A stretch of DNA of 31,259 bases from assembly GCA_000827265.1 (NCBI GenBank), contig KN834793.1, positions 450,565 to 481,823 of the forward strand. The letters run 5' to 3'. This document shows, piece by piece, positions 9,419 through 19,626 of the stretch (position 1 is the stretch's first letter; every line of letters begins with the position of its first letter). A program made the position numbers and the translations under genes. This DNA comes from Collybiopsis luxurians FD-317 M1. Its lineage: Eukaryota > Basidiomycota > Agaricomycetes > Agaricales > Omphalotaceae. A model generated the notes under the pieces. The model was not told where the DNA came from. It saw only the letters and a list, made by a program, of their open reading frames with translations, and made no database searches.

Positions 9419-11848
9419 TTATGCATCAGTCAGTAATCCTCTATAACCAAGCTGAAAGTCAGAGACATATGCCATATGGTGAGTCTTGATATATTGGAAG
9501 TGTTGACATGCACATAGGAAAAGGCAAATGTGATACTCGGACTCTTCCTCCAATAAGTTGGGAAGCGGACTACTGTTGTGAATATACTTCTTGAACTGTT
9601 CACCATCCGGCAAAGTGATCCGCTCCTCTAGAAGGAAGCTACGACTGGGACCTGCAGCTTCGGACTTCTTGTGCTTTAGCTCAGTTGGCATAACCACAAA
9701 AACTCCAGCTTCAACAAATTGAAGTTTTGGGATGTCAAATTGAGCCTGTCCTAAAAAAAGCCAGTAGCATTAAAGAATCAAAACCAGACCTCAATGTTCA
9801 AAGAGACTAACCTTCTGTTTCCAGTTTAAAATCAATATAAGAGTATACAAAATTCATCAAAGCCCTAGCATAGTAGTGCAGATTGGCTTCAGTCAGAATC
9901 AAACTGAACTCTAGGTTGCCTGAAAATCTAGCCTGTCTGTTGGGACATTTAACTTCATCAGTGCCCAAGATTTAAATAGAGAAAGAGGCTTACCCATTTC
10001 CTTTCTTATGATATAGCTCTTTCAATACAAGACCACTAGTGCTACTAAAAAGTCTGTTCTCAACAGAGTGTAGGCTGGCCGGGTGACAGGTCTTGAAGCC
10101 TCCACTTCCAACTGCTGCTTCATAAGTAAAATCAGAAGAGATGGTAACAGGCTTTTCCAGCTTGTTCACATGAAACTGAAAGCAGTTGCTGCACTTTTTG
10201 CCGAGAATATCAATAAAAGATTCATTTGGTATGATAGCGAGAAAGCCATGCATCATCACGGATGCTGCTAAATCAGTTTTACTGGAAGCTGGCTTTCCGC
10301 CATAGGCAAAGACTCCAATTACTTGATCTCGAGAAGGGGACCTCCATGGGATAGCTGCCTTTTTGGACTGAGGCAGTGTGTGAGAAATGACCAATGAATC
10401 CTGAAAAGTTTGAATGATTAAATTCAATTCTATTTGGAATGGGAGACTAAGAAGCTTACACTTCTTCTGCATTTTCCAGATCCAGAGTTTTGGCCAGAAG
10501 ATCCTTCCAATGACAGCTCTGAATGCCTTGATGTATCCATTAAGTGCTGCAAAGATGGAGCTGGGCTTGGAGGAGGGACTGTGTTGCAACTATGTGTAGC
10601 CTCAGATGCAGGATTCTGAAGCTTTCAGACTGTTAGAGCTCAATACAATATAGGAGATAAACTTGTACCTTTTCAGCTTCTGCCTCATCCAATGCTGCTC
10701 CTACTGCTCCCAGTCCTCTGAGGAGATGACAAGATGAACTGTGAATGGTGTTTGAGGTTTGACAAACCGGTATTGGCCAGTCTTGCCATTGATCTTCATA
10801 CACAATGAGCAAAAATATCGGGAGCCTTGATCTATTGTTATTCCATCCAAGTCGACATTCAGATGACCAGACATATCTTGCATGTTCAAGTTGTGGACAT
10901 TGAAAGCAAATGATGTGCCCTTTGTAAAGTCCCAAAGTTTGGGCTAAATAACAGTGATGACTTGCTGATGGATTTCTGGAATTGTTGAATGGGAGTCAAG
11001 ATCATGAATTGAGTCTTGAATTCCCTGAAATATGACTAGTGAGGTTAGTGTCTGACTTTGATTAACAAACTTACAGGCTCTTGCACATCTTTTACTTTAC
11101 CAAACAGAAGGTAGCCAACAGTGATATTAACACTGACTATCTCTCCACTAGGAGCATATGCACGGGAACGCCACAGCTCAGTTTGCACTTGATGTTGACT
11201 GTGCGCAGAAGTATATCCAGTAGCTCTAGGATGAGAAGCCATTCTGTGAACAAATGACTGAGAAGAAACCTGTGCAGTTGAGCAATTGTGTGGATGGTTA
11301 ACATATGGACCTAAACAAAACTCAGTAAAATAGAAGAGGAACTGTCCTTGATGAAGAAGTACCTTGAAACTCTACTGGCAGAGGTGTAGCCCTTGTTGCA
11401 CTCTGAGGTGTATCTATTTGAATGAGGGTAAGAAAGTTATCATTAGATAGAAAATAGCATACTAGGGCACTGAGCAGCATTAACACTTTGGGCTATTCTT
11501 CCTGGATCAGGTCCCATTCTTTGAGTATGCCCGTGAAAAGATGAGTTTGGAGGGGGCATTTGCTGACTTTGACTGACTAAAAGATCATATTCAATGCAAA
11601 GCCACTTGAGAAAGTCAATATTAATCCTCACATTGGCTGTTAATACTTTCGCTGTTTTGCTTTTGCTGATAGTAGATCCCACAATCCCGACAACATTTTT
11701 TCCACTTTTGCCCATCCACTCCCTTAACCCATGCGCTAGGCTCTCCTACTTGCACAAGCTTTCTACACCTGCTGCACTCACAGTGGAAGTCCTGGGAGGC
11801 AGTACAATCTGAGGTAAAAGGTGCAATGATGCTCATGTCTGATGACAT
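9419..11848 (-). CDS. Alpha-type protein kinase with N-terminal zinc ribbon, probably truncated by a nonsense codon
   Basis: A spliced model gives 620 codons, exons (minus strand) 11848-11632, 11576-11463, 11413-11363, 11310-11075, 10943-10768, 10717-10669, 10615-10460, 10400-9994, 9936-9812, 9750-9419, with introns of 49-61 nt except one of 131 nt. Residues 23-56 form a zinc ribbon (CECSRC ... CCRDCGIYY). Residues about 60-330 are Gln/Ser/Pro-rich linker around a WDFTKG..FAFNV block. The kinase domain starts near 420: glycine-rich GSGGFKTCHP (431-439), ATP-binding Lys460 in VLKELY, LTEAN Glu485, and CQHFQYIKTHHM leading to SDFQ (Asp608). This order matches the atypical alpha-kinases expanded in Agaricomycetes. 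TAA at 9421-9419 replaces Gln in the usual LLTDPQIMTSP motif; the conserved tail follows at 9176-9325. Two model choices avoid other stops: the distal acceptor at 10944 and a weak 50-nt intron at 10767-10718 (donor GTTTGT). If those are wrong the gene is more damaged. Confidence 0.75.
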
Positions 11849-12698
11849 TTCCAGAGAGTATATGTAGATGGAAGTTGAGAGGTAAGCTCAGTGGTAGAAG
11901 AGCTGGAAATAACAGATTGCATCTCACCAATTTATACCCTCTCTTATTGGCAAAAACTACTCAAGCATGTCACCTCTTCAGATTGTATCGAATGAACATT
12001 TGGGCTGGTAAAGTATAATTTTGCACAGCCTATAGCCTCATGGTTAGGAAAATAGTGATTGCCTGGTTATCTCGGGGACCAGTGTAACTCTGAAGTGCAG
12101 CTTAGACTTGTCAGCATCTCAACAAAAATGAAAGCAGCGTGTATTAACAATAAGATGACTTGAAGCACATCAAAAGTGGAAAACCAAATAACAGTCATTT
12201 TGGACAGGGATAGTCCTGAATCAAGTTGACATTCTACAGCACAATTTGATTGCACACAGCATATTCTCTCCCTCGTTGTTGACATGCGTGATATACTCTG
12301 GGCACATTGTAGCAGTAGAGCATTATGACTATCTCGGGAATAAAGTCAACACAGCCAGGTACTGTGCATTATCAAAAGAGAAAGAGATATGCCCACATCA
12401 AACTGAGTGATCTCAAATGAGGCCTGTAATCCATGACATACATATTATCAAAGATCAGAGAACATATAATGATATCAAATAATCAGTAAGCCATCACTCC
12501 ACCAGTCAATTGACATTACCAATGCTGGTCATTGTGGGCTGTGGATATTGCTGTTGAAGTCGGCGGGAGGTTCAGTGGTCATCAAATCAAAATTCACGCA
12601 TATGCAAATAGCGCATGTAGGTAATGCATAATATCAACTTACATGTAAGCTACGGGCATCATGGAGATACAATAGCATCAGATACATGACTGTGGCAG
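11849..12698. other. Divergent intergenic region between kinase and integrase genes
   Basis: It should hold promoters for both divergent genes. Only the TATA-like box of the plus-strand gene is distinct. The 72-codon minus-strand ORF at 12067-12285 shows no motif. Confidence 0.45.
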
Positions 12699-12706
12699 TA
12701 TATAAA
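12699..12706 (+). promoter_or_regulatory. TATA-like box upstream of the integrase-core gene
   Basis: TATATAAA lies 63 bp before the ATG at 12769, a usual distance for a fungal core promoter. The start region between is pyrimidine-rich. No other promoter element is recognised. Confidence 0.5.
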
Positions 12707-12768
12707 CCAGGCAAATTTGAGCCCAATTTATCTCACTTTGAATCCATCCTTTGTACCGAAGATACACC

Positions 12769-14707
12769 ATGAGTAAGAACAAGCCAAATTGTAAGTGTCT
12801 TTTCACTCCAAACATGAATACTCACTCAAGTAGTCATTCCTAAATAGCACCTTTAGAGTTGCTTGCGCCTCATATCAAGAAATATTGGGACCGAGAGTTT
12901 AATGATGAGCAAATCCTCCAGCGCTTACAAGACAAGAATATTTTTGATAAGCAGCAATATGGAGGGTGAGTTTTTGGATTATTGTTCAGCTTACTACAAT
13001 AGCTTATAAAAATTGTATTCTCTTCCTCTTTGAGAATTCAGAATTTGCAAAAATACAGATCAAGTTTGGGGTTGATTTGGGCAAGAACAGCAAGTAAGTG
13101 TTGGTATTTCCATGAGATCATTATATACTCAAAAATTTCAAAGATATCACTGTTGCAGATATTGTTGAAGATATGATTCACTTCAGGCAAGACTTTCTGA
13201 CAGCTGGATATGGCCGGATTAAGAAATTATTCTGCAAAGAAGGAAAAGAGGTCACAAAGTTAGTGTAAATTGACTTATTCTTGCAATTCAGACATCTTAA
13301 TTGATTGTTTTTAGACAAGTTATAATTGACTATATGCATCAATATGAGGCTGATCTTGTCCGGCAATGGGCTCGGAGACATCTCAAGCGGCGTCACTTCT
13401 GGGCTGCAGGAGTCAATGATATTTGGTGTGTTGACCAACATGACAAACTCAAGATTAGTATATGGCCTGGCTCTCCATACAGGTGAAATATGTCAACTTT
13501 TACTTAAAGATTACTTAATTCCATTAAGCAGGAGTTGACCCTTTTACTGGCAAAATCAAATGGCTACGTGTGTGGCATACTGACTCCAATCCACGTCTTA
13601 TCTTTTGCTACTACCTGGACTGTATTAGAAAAGATGGCTGTAAGTAAACTAAAGATCTTGAACTTTACTGTGTCCAAAACTCACTTTCCTATGCACAGAT
13701 ATTCCTCTTGTGACACAGAGTGACCCTGGTCCTGAAAATTTTTGTCTAGCAAAAGGTCACTCATTCCTGAGGCAGTCGGCTGACCCAGCACTGGAAAGCA
13801 CACTGCAACATCATTATATGAAAGAAAAAACAATTTTCCTCCGGAAATTCTCTGGTCCAATCTAAGACAGAACTTTACACCAGGCTTGGAAAATATCCTT
13901 GCTAATCCCCATGTGAATTACAGTCCTGATAATGCACTGGAATAGTAAGCTTGTGCTCCTGCTCATCTTCCTCATACTAATGATAGTTTTATAGTAATGT
14001 ATTCAAATGGGTTTTTATCCCTTGGTTCCAGGCTGAGCTGGATGCTTACATTGACCTCATCAATACTACCAAAAAGCGGGCCCAAAAACACAAGGTCCTT
14101 CCTCACAGGCCTCCTGATGATATTGATGAACATCCAGAAAATTATAACATGATGAATTTCAAGGTAAATGTCTGATTTATGCATTTTGAGAAAGTGTAGT
14201 ACTGAATCTAATTTATGAACTCAAAAGGTTTTGATAGATCTGGATGCAGATTTTATCCAGATAGCTGAGCAGCTCTTTGCACCTCCAGATCATCCAGTGT
14301 TTCAGCTAGTTCCTCCTGCATTCAATCACTGGATCAGTCAATACTACAATCAGCTCAGATGTCCTGAGATAATCTGTGATAATGTCTGGAGTGTTTATGA
14401 AGGTCTTCTGAGAAAGTTTCAAAGTAATGCACCACTTACGGATACTTTGGACTTATACAGCTATCACAATGACAGAGAGGAGTTTGTAGAAGAGGTGAGG
14501 AATGCACTCAATACCACAGTAGGAGTTAAAGTTGAGGATCTTAATCCTTTGCGCTATGATGAGGAAAGTGGAAATAGTTGGGGGGGGGGGGGGGGGGGAG
14601 TGCAGGGAGGCCTTGACCCAGAAGTCGAAGACACTGACCTGGCAGATGCTGTAGCTCAGTTTTTGTCAGATGAAGAGCACCTCAAAAGCAATGTAGAGGA
14701 CATGTAA
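12769..14707 (+). pseudogene. Fungal integrase-core (DDE-like) domain protein, multi-exon, frameshifted
   Basis: Exons: 12769-12790, 12848-12965, an uncertain exon near 13040-13094, 13159-13258, 13315-13482, 13532-13639, 13699-13944, 13995-14163, 14228-14707. Introns are 49-64 nt with GTAAGT/GTGAGT-like donors and AG acceptors, and phases agree at most junctions. The protein has an N-terminal helical region, then AGYGRIKKLFC, YEADLVRQWARRH, FWAAGVNDIWCVDQHDKL, YGLALHTG-VDPFTGKIKW, VWHTDSNPRLIF, VTQSDPGPENFC, FTPGLENIL, WVFIPWFQAELDAYIDL, HPVFQLVPPAF and an acidic tail with a glycine run. This is the integrase-like family common in Agaricomycetes; the first two catalytic acids are likely Asp of VDQHD and Asp of QSDPG. 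Frame changes are needed at about 13457-13462 (before YGLALHTG) and 13845-13855 (before WSNLRQNF), so the copy appears broken unless these are assembly errors. The third acidic residue expected near the second frameshift is not visible. Confidence 0.75.
14580..14598 (+). repeat. Run of 19 guanines inside the last integrase exon
   Basis: G19 at 14580-14598 encodes a glycine run in the acidic tail. Such a run is prone to slippage and sequencing error, so frame after it should be treated with care. The current length keeps the frame open to the stop at 14707. Confidence 0.9.
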
Positions 14708-14794
14708 TAATCAATTGATTGCATAATATAATTATATTGTCTGAGGTCCCCTTACTGTATTTAGATCAATCACCGAATATGTATTGCGCGAAAT

Positions 14795-14945
14795 GATGAA
14801 AATCATTTGTTTGACAGCAGGCCCTTCCGGCTTTCCATAAACAATGGCCCTGTCAAAATACAAGTGTGTGGAATGGAATGCTGAGTTTCTGCTCTGACAA
14901 TTCTGTGCCTGATCCAAGGCAGGAAATTTTGAATTGGTCTAAATA
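14795..14945 (+). repeat. Dispersed-repeat fragment (copy of the element at 26683)
   Basis: Positions 14861-14945 (GTGTGGAATGGAATGCTGAG...CTGTGCCTGATCCAAGGCAGG...TTGAATTGGTCTAA) match 26688-26771 closely and 19471-19545 more loosely. The preceding 14795-14840 (AAATGATGAAAA...GGCCCTTCCGGCTTTCC) matches 2005-2055. Two repeat fragments are thus joined here. Confidence 0.7.
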
Positions 14946-16590
14946 TGTATTTTGCCTCTAAACTATTTCAACTAGTATTTATTGCATTCAACACAGTCAA
15001 TCAAATTTCTATTTCCAGTTAGATATGAAGAAATATCACTAGATACAGTGCCCTCAGATTGAATAATCCTGGATAAGTGCTGTCAGGTATTGGTGTGTTT
15101 GATAAAAACTACTACCTGGGTTCAGTTAGGCAGGTGCATTAGAGGTGGTTTCATAAAGACGCAAGGCACTAACTAGGACTGTGAGTTCATTTGGCCTTTA
15201 AAGTAATCGGTGGGTGTAATTTGGTACTGGTAAAATTGTAGACTGGTTGGTACTGGTATTTAGTGATGGTAACTTGACTTGGTGGACTTTCTTTAATATG
15301 TAACTTTCAGAAACTGGTAAATGTGAGCCTGAAACAACTGACTGCCCTGGGACTAGCTTGCTTAGACTGTAATAAAACTTGACAGTGTAAAATGGTAGCT
15401 CAAACTACTAGCCTCTTGGTGGGTCTAGCTAGCTTAAACAATAAAACTTGACTTGGAATTTGACTTTAGTACTTAAATCTAACCAACTAGTACAACTGGA
15501 TTCACTGATAGAGCTTGCACACAGGTCTTAGAAAGTAAGTGTAAGGTAAACTTTATATTAAGTGGTAATAGGTAACAAGTGAGGGGGAATTAATTAATTA
15601 AGGCTAAAAATCCCCAAGTATTTATATTACAAAATTATATTACTTCCTGTTTAAGCAATTTGACTCATAATGACTTCAATTGACTCTAGTTGACTCCACC
15701 TAAAATTTTCAAAAGCTTCATTAGCCTTTTATAGTATCCATGACTCATTTTAGTATGACCTGAGCTCTATGAGTAAGCAGAATAATCTTAATTCTCCTAC
15801 CTTATCTTATCAGAGAGCTCTCTAGAGATCTTTACTCTCTGAAAATATTTCTAATAATTATTTAATTATTTACCAGTAATTTCTTGAAATAGGAATGGCT
15901 CCTGACAGTGCTCAACTGTAATACACCATCTAGATCCAAGAAAAGATAGTAATGTAAATAGTACTGCAGTCAAGAGTTAGTTGCCTCTCAAGTGAACTTA
16001 CGCAAACATTGGGATCATCGACTAGCGGCATTAAAAAAATTTTCGGTGATCCCTGTCCGTGGCCGGCCCATTATCTATTATCTACCAATTATCTATTACC
16101 TAAAAATCTATTATCTATTATCATTATCTATTGAATCACTCTGTATCTTCCGTCTCTGTCATTGGAACCCACCTATCGCCTGACACCCCTCTTCGCAAAC
16201 TCGGAATTACAATCTCAACTTTTAAAAGGGTAGATTTGGATTCAACAGCTCACATGGGAACTGGACTATGGATATCAACGCAGACGTTCGAATAGATTGT
16301 ATTGCACACTGGTTCCTGTGGAGCTTAGTGGGAAAAGATTAGCAATAATAGACAATGAATCTTGGGGATTTTGAGCCAAGTTATGTATTTGGTTAATCAC
16401 TTACCAGTAGCTTTAGGGAATGAAATTATAGTTGAGCTGCGTTTGACATTACGCATTGATGGTCAACTGGATCTTTTAGTGGGTTTTACAAGTTGGAGTG
16501 CGAATGCGACTCAAACAATATCATTTACGCGGTAGACTGAGTTTGCCGTTACTTAGTTGAACCTCACTTTCCCTTTGATTTACTCTTCTT
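14946..16590. other. Long intergenic region, degenerate
   Basis: No coding region could be supported. From about 15100 to 15560 words such as TTGGTACTGG, AACTTGACTTGG and ACTAGTACAAC recur irregularly, suggesting decayed repeat DNA. A simple repeat of ATCTATT/ATTATCT units occupies about 16068-16136. Confidence 0.5.
16068..16136. repeat. ATTATCTATT-type simple repeat
   Basis: About seven imperfect copies of TTATCTA(TTA) occur in tandem. It is a microsatellite-like tract with no sign of function. Confidence 0.7.
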
Positions 16591-16974
16591 ATGGCAGGAG
16601 ACATACTTGAGGCATCTATCATAAATACTCAAGCAGCATTGTACGATCGGTGCTCCAATCCACTTCCAGCTAATGCAATGAAGGCACTGTTTGTGAAATT
16701 GACAACTCAAGGCAACCAATGCGTTTGTCAAAGCTGCTATAAGCATTACCAGGTCAAGAAGGCTAAGCAGACAAAACCCTTACCTACTGAAGGTCACGGT
16801 AAGCTAGCCACAAAAGATAACTTTATCCAAAGGTTCCTGATAGCTCTTGGATCAGCACCTCCTTCACAGTCCTCATTGGGAACAGACATACGGGATAATG
16901 TCAATGGAGCTCAAAGAGGAGGTAGTCTGTTTTGCTCTGAAGTCTATATTGCTACTTACATTGTGCATTTGTAG
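16591..16974 (+). CDS. Orphan zinc-finger ORF resembling the N-terminus of alpha-kinase-type proteins
   Basis: A 127-codon ORF carries C21-S-N-P-L-P-A-N ... Q-C44-V-C46-Q-S-C49-Y-K-H52-Y. This CxNxLP...CxxCYxHY pattern resembles the zinc ribbon that begins Agaricomycete alpha-kinases, including the one at 11848 (CRKLV...CCRDCGIYY). The remainder is Lys- and Ser-rich with no fold visible. A donor-like GTAGTC sits near 16921 and an acceptor TTTGTAG at 16967-16973, so the last 17 residues may be intron. No kinase domain follows; after 16975 frames close rapidly. It is most likely the 5' exon of a degraded gene. Family similarity is from memory of motifs, not a search. Confidence 0.5.
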   Translation: MAGDILEASIINTQAALYDRCSNPLPANAMKALFVKLTTQGNQCVCQSCYKHYQVKKAKQTKPLPTEGHGKLATKDNFIQRFLIALGSAPPSQSSLGTDIRDNVNGAQRGGSLFCSEVYIATYIVHL

Positions 16975-17690
16975 AGTTTGAAGGTTGTAAAATGGTCAAA
17001 GCACTTTCTGGTCAAAGGTCCATGGCGCCCCCACCGAACCTTCCTTCAGCTGTCTCGCTGTCTGTGCGCAGAGCTTGATCTATGAGCTTTACTTATCATT
17101 GGGCTGCGTTGGACTCGGAGGCACGGAGTTTGAACTGTCTCGGAAGATGGAATGTTTGCCGTAATTAGTCCCCAGTATTCAGGTTCAAGTTAGCGGCGAC
17201 AGTTCATCAGTGCTAAAAGGAAGGATCGATGAATGGATTCTTCACTTTTGCCTACTGTTGAAGGGAAAGATCAATGGATAGCTCCCTCGCTTCTGCCTAG
17301 CGCCCAAGACAAGGCCTAGGATTCATGGATATATTTTTTTCGCTTCTGATTGCTGTTGCTTTCATTTGTGCTGACGGGGATTTAATGTCGATGTCCATGG
17401 GTGGGTAGGATTGAACTGATTCCAGTTGAGTCATTACGACAGGAAAACGTTCTGTTACCCAGTAAGCATTCTGCGCTCACAGGACATGTCTTACTGGATA
17501 CTTTGCCGATATCTTTTGTTTGTCCGGAAGTATGTTGGGAATCGAGCTTCCCTGATTTAGGAGAAAGCTTGAGTGATTAATTCTTTGGCTAAGCCTTTCA
17601 GATTGTCGCTGATGGTTTAACTATTTGTGCCATTGTCCGAGTCAGTCAGGCGGAACAATTACTGAATGTGCCGGATTAGAGGTTTGCAGC
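16975..17690. other. Intergenic region, no gene recognised
   Basis: Near 17220-17345 three related phrases (AAGGATCGATGAATGGATTC, AAAGATCAATGGATAGCTCC, AGGATTCATGGATA) occur at about 55-bp spacing, hinting at a worn tandem repeat. Nothing else is recognisable. Confidence 0.4.
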
Positions 17691-17729
17691 ATGTTTCGAA
17701 GCCTGTCAGACGGAATGAGAACTTCCAAT

Positions 17730-18540
17730 CAAAGGCTCAAACAAAGGATTGACCCCGATTCGCCTGCTGGTCATAACGTAACTCTGGTATTAATCGGTTT
17801 GTCGACGAGAGCTAAGTTGTTATCGATGTAACTTTAAACCAATAGCGGTCCGAGGAAATCAGAAATGAACCCAACACGTCATAATATCAGATTCAGAAAC
17901 AGCTGACAGTGTATTAGGAGCGGTGCTTATGAAGCATTGTAATTGATCAAAAAACATAAATTGACTCTTTCTGGGTCTTTTTTTTTTTTTGCTCTCGGCA
18001 AATTGCTGAATGTAGAGATTATTGAATGATTCTTCCAACTTTGCCCTACTGACTGGCAGAAGAAGTGTTGATGCAACGAGACCATTGGTGACATCTTTAC
18101 TATTCAAGCAGGGCCGTATTTGGGGGGACTTATAAGTGGTGTAAAGGCGGGGAAGATAGATGGCGGGATCTAATTATGGTGTATGTCCAACTTCATGTGC
18201 ATGTGGATGGTCCCCTACAGTTGTGCTTGGCCTTGATTCTGGATTCAAGTACATCCCAGTCCATGGAGAACAAGACTTCAATGTCCATTAACTTGTACCG
18301 TAAGAAACACTTCAGTGAGGACATAGAGGGTGGAAATAAGCGGTTTCACTGCATAAGTAATAGCATGAGGCATTCCAATTGTCTACATTCCAGACAGAGC
18401 CTACCCTTCGGTTGAGCGTGTCGACCGCGGACCGGCTGCATTGGATGCGCTTACATACTTCTGCAATTTGCAGATGGTTTTTACCTGCAGATCCACTAAA
18501 GTCGCATTGGGCTCATAATTGTCCAGCAACTCTCAATCAG
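17730..18540 (+). repeat. Diverged segmental duplication, copy 1
   Basis: Matches copy 2 at about 18955-19445 in order: CAAAGGCTCAAAC, CTGGTCATAACGTAACTC, GTTGTTATCGATGTA, GGTCCGAGGAAATCAGAAATGAACCC, then (after an interruption) GAGAACAAGACTTCAATGTCC, AATAAGCGGTTTC, CCAATTGTCTACATTCC, and TGTCCAGCAACTC.CAATCAGGGAG. Copies are direct. Copy 1 is longer because 18015-18260 holds another repeat. No coding capacity is evident. Confidence 0.8.
18015..18260 (+). repeat. Dispersed repeat X, copy 1
   Basis: Shares with 21455-21700 a series of matches: ATTCTTCCAACTTTG.CCTACT, TGGCAGAAGAAGTGTTGATG.AAC, GTATTTGGG..G.CTTATAAGT, ATTATGGTGTA, TGGTCCCCTA, and TTGATT..GGATTC/CG. It lies inside copy 1 of the segmental duplication but is absent from copy 2, so it was probably inserted after the duplication. 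Ends and target duplication could not be fixed. Confidence 0.7.
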
Positions 18541-18954
18541 GGAGCCTGAACCTAATGACCTCAGGGAGTGAGCTTTAGTACGGTAGCTAGCGTCGCTAAC
18601 TTAGTGAGTCGGTTGTTTATTTGAAAATAGGACTCACCCCAATAGAACTTTGGGGCTCAGACCCCCTGTTTCTTTAGGGCCGGGACTCTTTGAGAGTCAA
18701 TGCGATGACAATCGGACTCATTACCAAAGTTCAAGAAGCTGGAACAGTGCTGTTGAACAGTCATTGAATGGGAAATGACTGAAGGAAATTTGGGGCCCGA
18801 TGTTCGAAACCCCTTTCATCCATTTTTTTTGGGTCTTAGACTTGATGGTAAAAGCCATAAAAATTTACAAATGGAACATGCCTATGGTCGTTCTCTATGT
18901 CGAGGCTATGCTACTTTACTCCAAATTCAAAGTCGTTATTAAGTTTCCAATCAA

Positions 18955-19445
18955 AGACTCAAACGAGGCGTTGACACCAATTCACATACTGGTCATAACG
19001 TAACTCCAGTAACAATCGATTCGTCGATGAGAGCAAAGTTGTTGTCGATGTAGTTTGAGACCAACGGCGGTCCGAGGGAATCAGAAATGAACCCCAATCG
19101 AATATTGAACAGGGTGGAAATTTTAAGGGGTATTCCAGTAGAACGGATGTTTCTTCAAGGTCCCCGGTCCACAGAGAACGAGGCTTCAATGTCCATCAAC
19201 TTGTTCCATCAGAAACTACAGTCAGGGCGTAGAAAGTAAAAATAAGCGGTTCCATCACATAATGGCTTGAGGCAAGGCATCCCAATTGTCTACATCCCCG
19301 AGGGAGCTCGACCTTGCTGTCAATCTTGTTGAGTCTGAACCAATTGCATCCGATACACTTAGGGGCTTCTAGGGTGCTAAAGCTGCCATTGTCAAAGGAG
19401 AGAGCTGGGCTCATACCTGTCCAGCAACTCCAATCAGGGAGGCTG
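18955..19445 (+). repeat. Diverged segmental duplication, copy 2
   Basis: Direct repeat of 17730-18540 without the inserted repeat X. It ends where a separate dispersed element begins at 19468. The ORFs crossing it in both strands overlap each other and have no conserved motifs. Between the copies (18541-18954) I see no gene. Confidence 0.8.
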
Positions 19446-19467
19446 AACCTAATTGCTGATCGTATAT

Positions 19468-19626
19468 CGAGTGCATGGAATGGAACGCGGAGTTTATGTC
19501 ACATTGATTTTGTGCTGGATCCATGGCAGGCATTTTTTGAATCAATTGAAACCTTGCAGTTAGATTACTTCTAGTTAGTATCTGAAAGGACACAACTACC
19601 ACCAAGCGTAAGGATTGGCCCACGGA
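19468..19626 (+). repeat. Short dispersed element, internally shortened copy
   Basis: Starts CGAGTGCATGGAATGG and ends ATTGGCCCACGG, as the 223-bp copy at 26683-26905 starts ACGAGTGCATGGAATG and ends GTTGGCCCACTA. Internal words (GCTGGATCCATGGCAGG, TAGTTAGT, CTGAAA.GG.CAC) align in order. It lacks an obvious coding region or terminal inverted repeats. Confidence 0.7.

Noticed and set aside
9990..10589. A single 199-codon minus-strand ORF as one exon
   Set aside because: Its first part reads through a canonical intron (10459-10401, GTAAGC...TTTTCAG); splicing gives better family continuity.
10083..10619. Plus-strand ORFs over the kinase gene
   Set aside because: Antisense to exons with clear alpha-kinase motifs and consistent splice phases.
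18176..18415. A 79-codon plus-strand ORF in the segmental duplication
   Set aside because: The frame spans the join of an inserted repeat and is not kept in copy 2.
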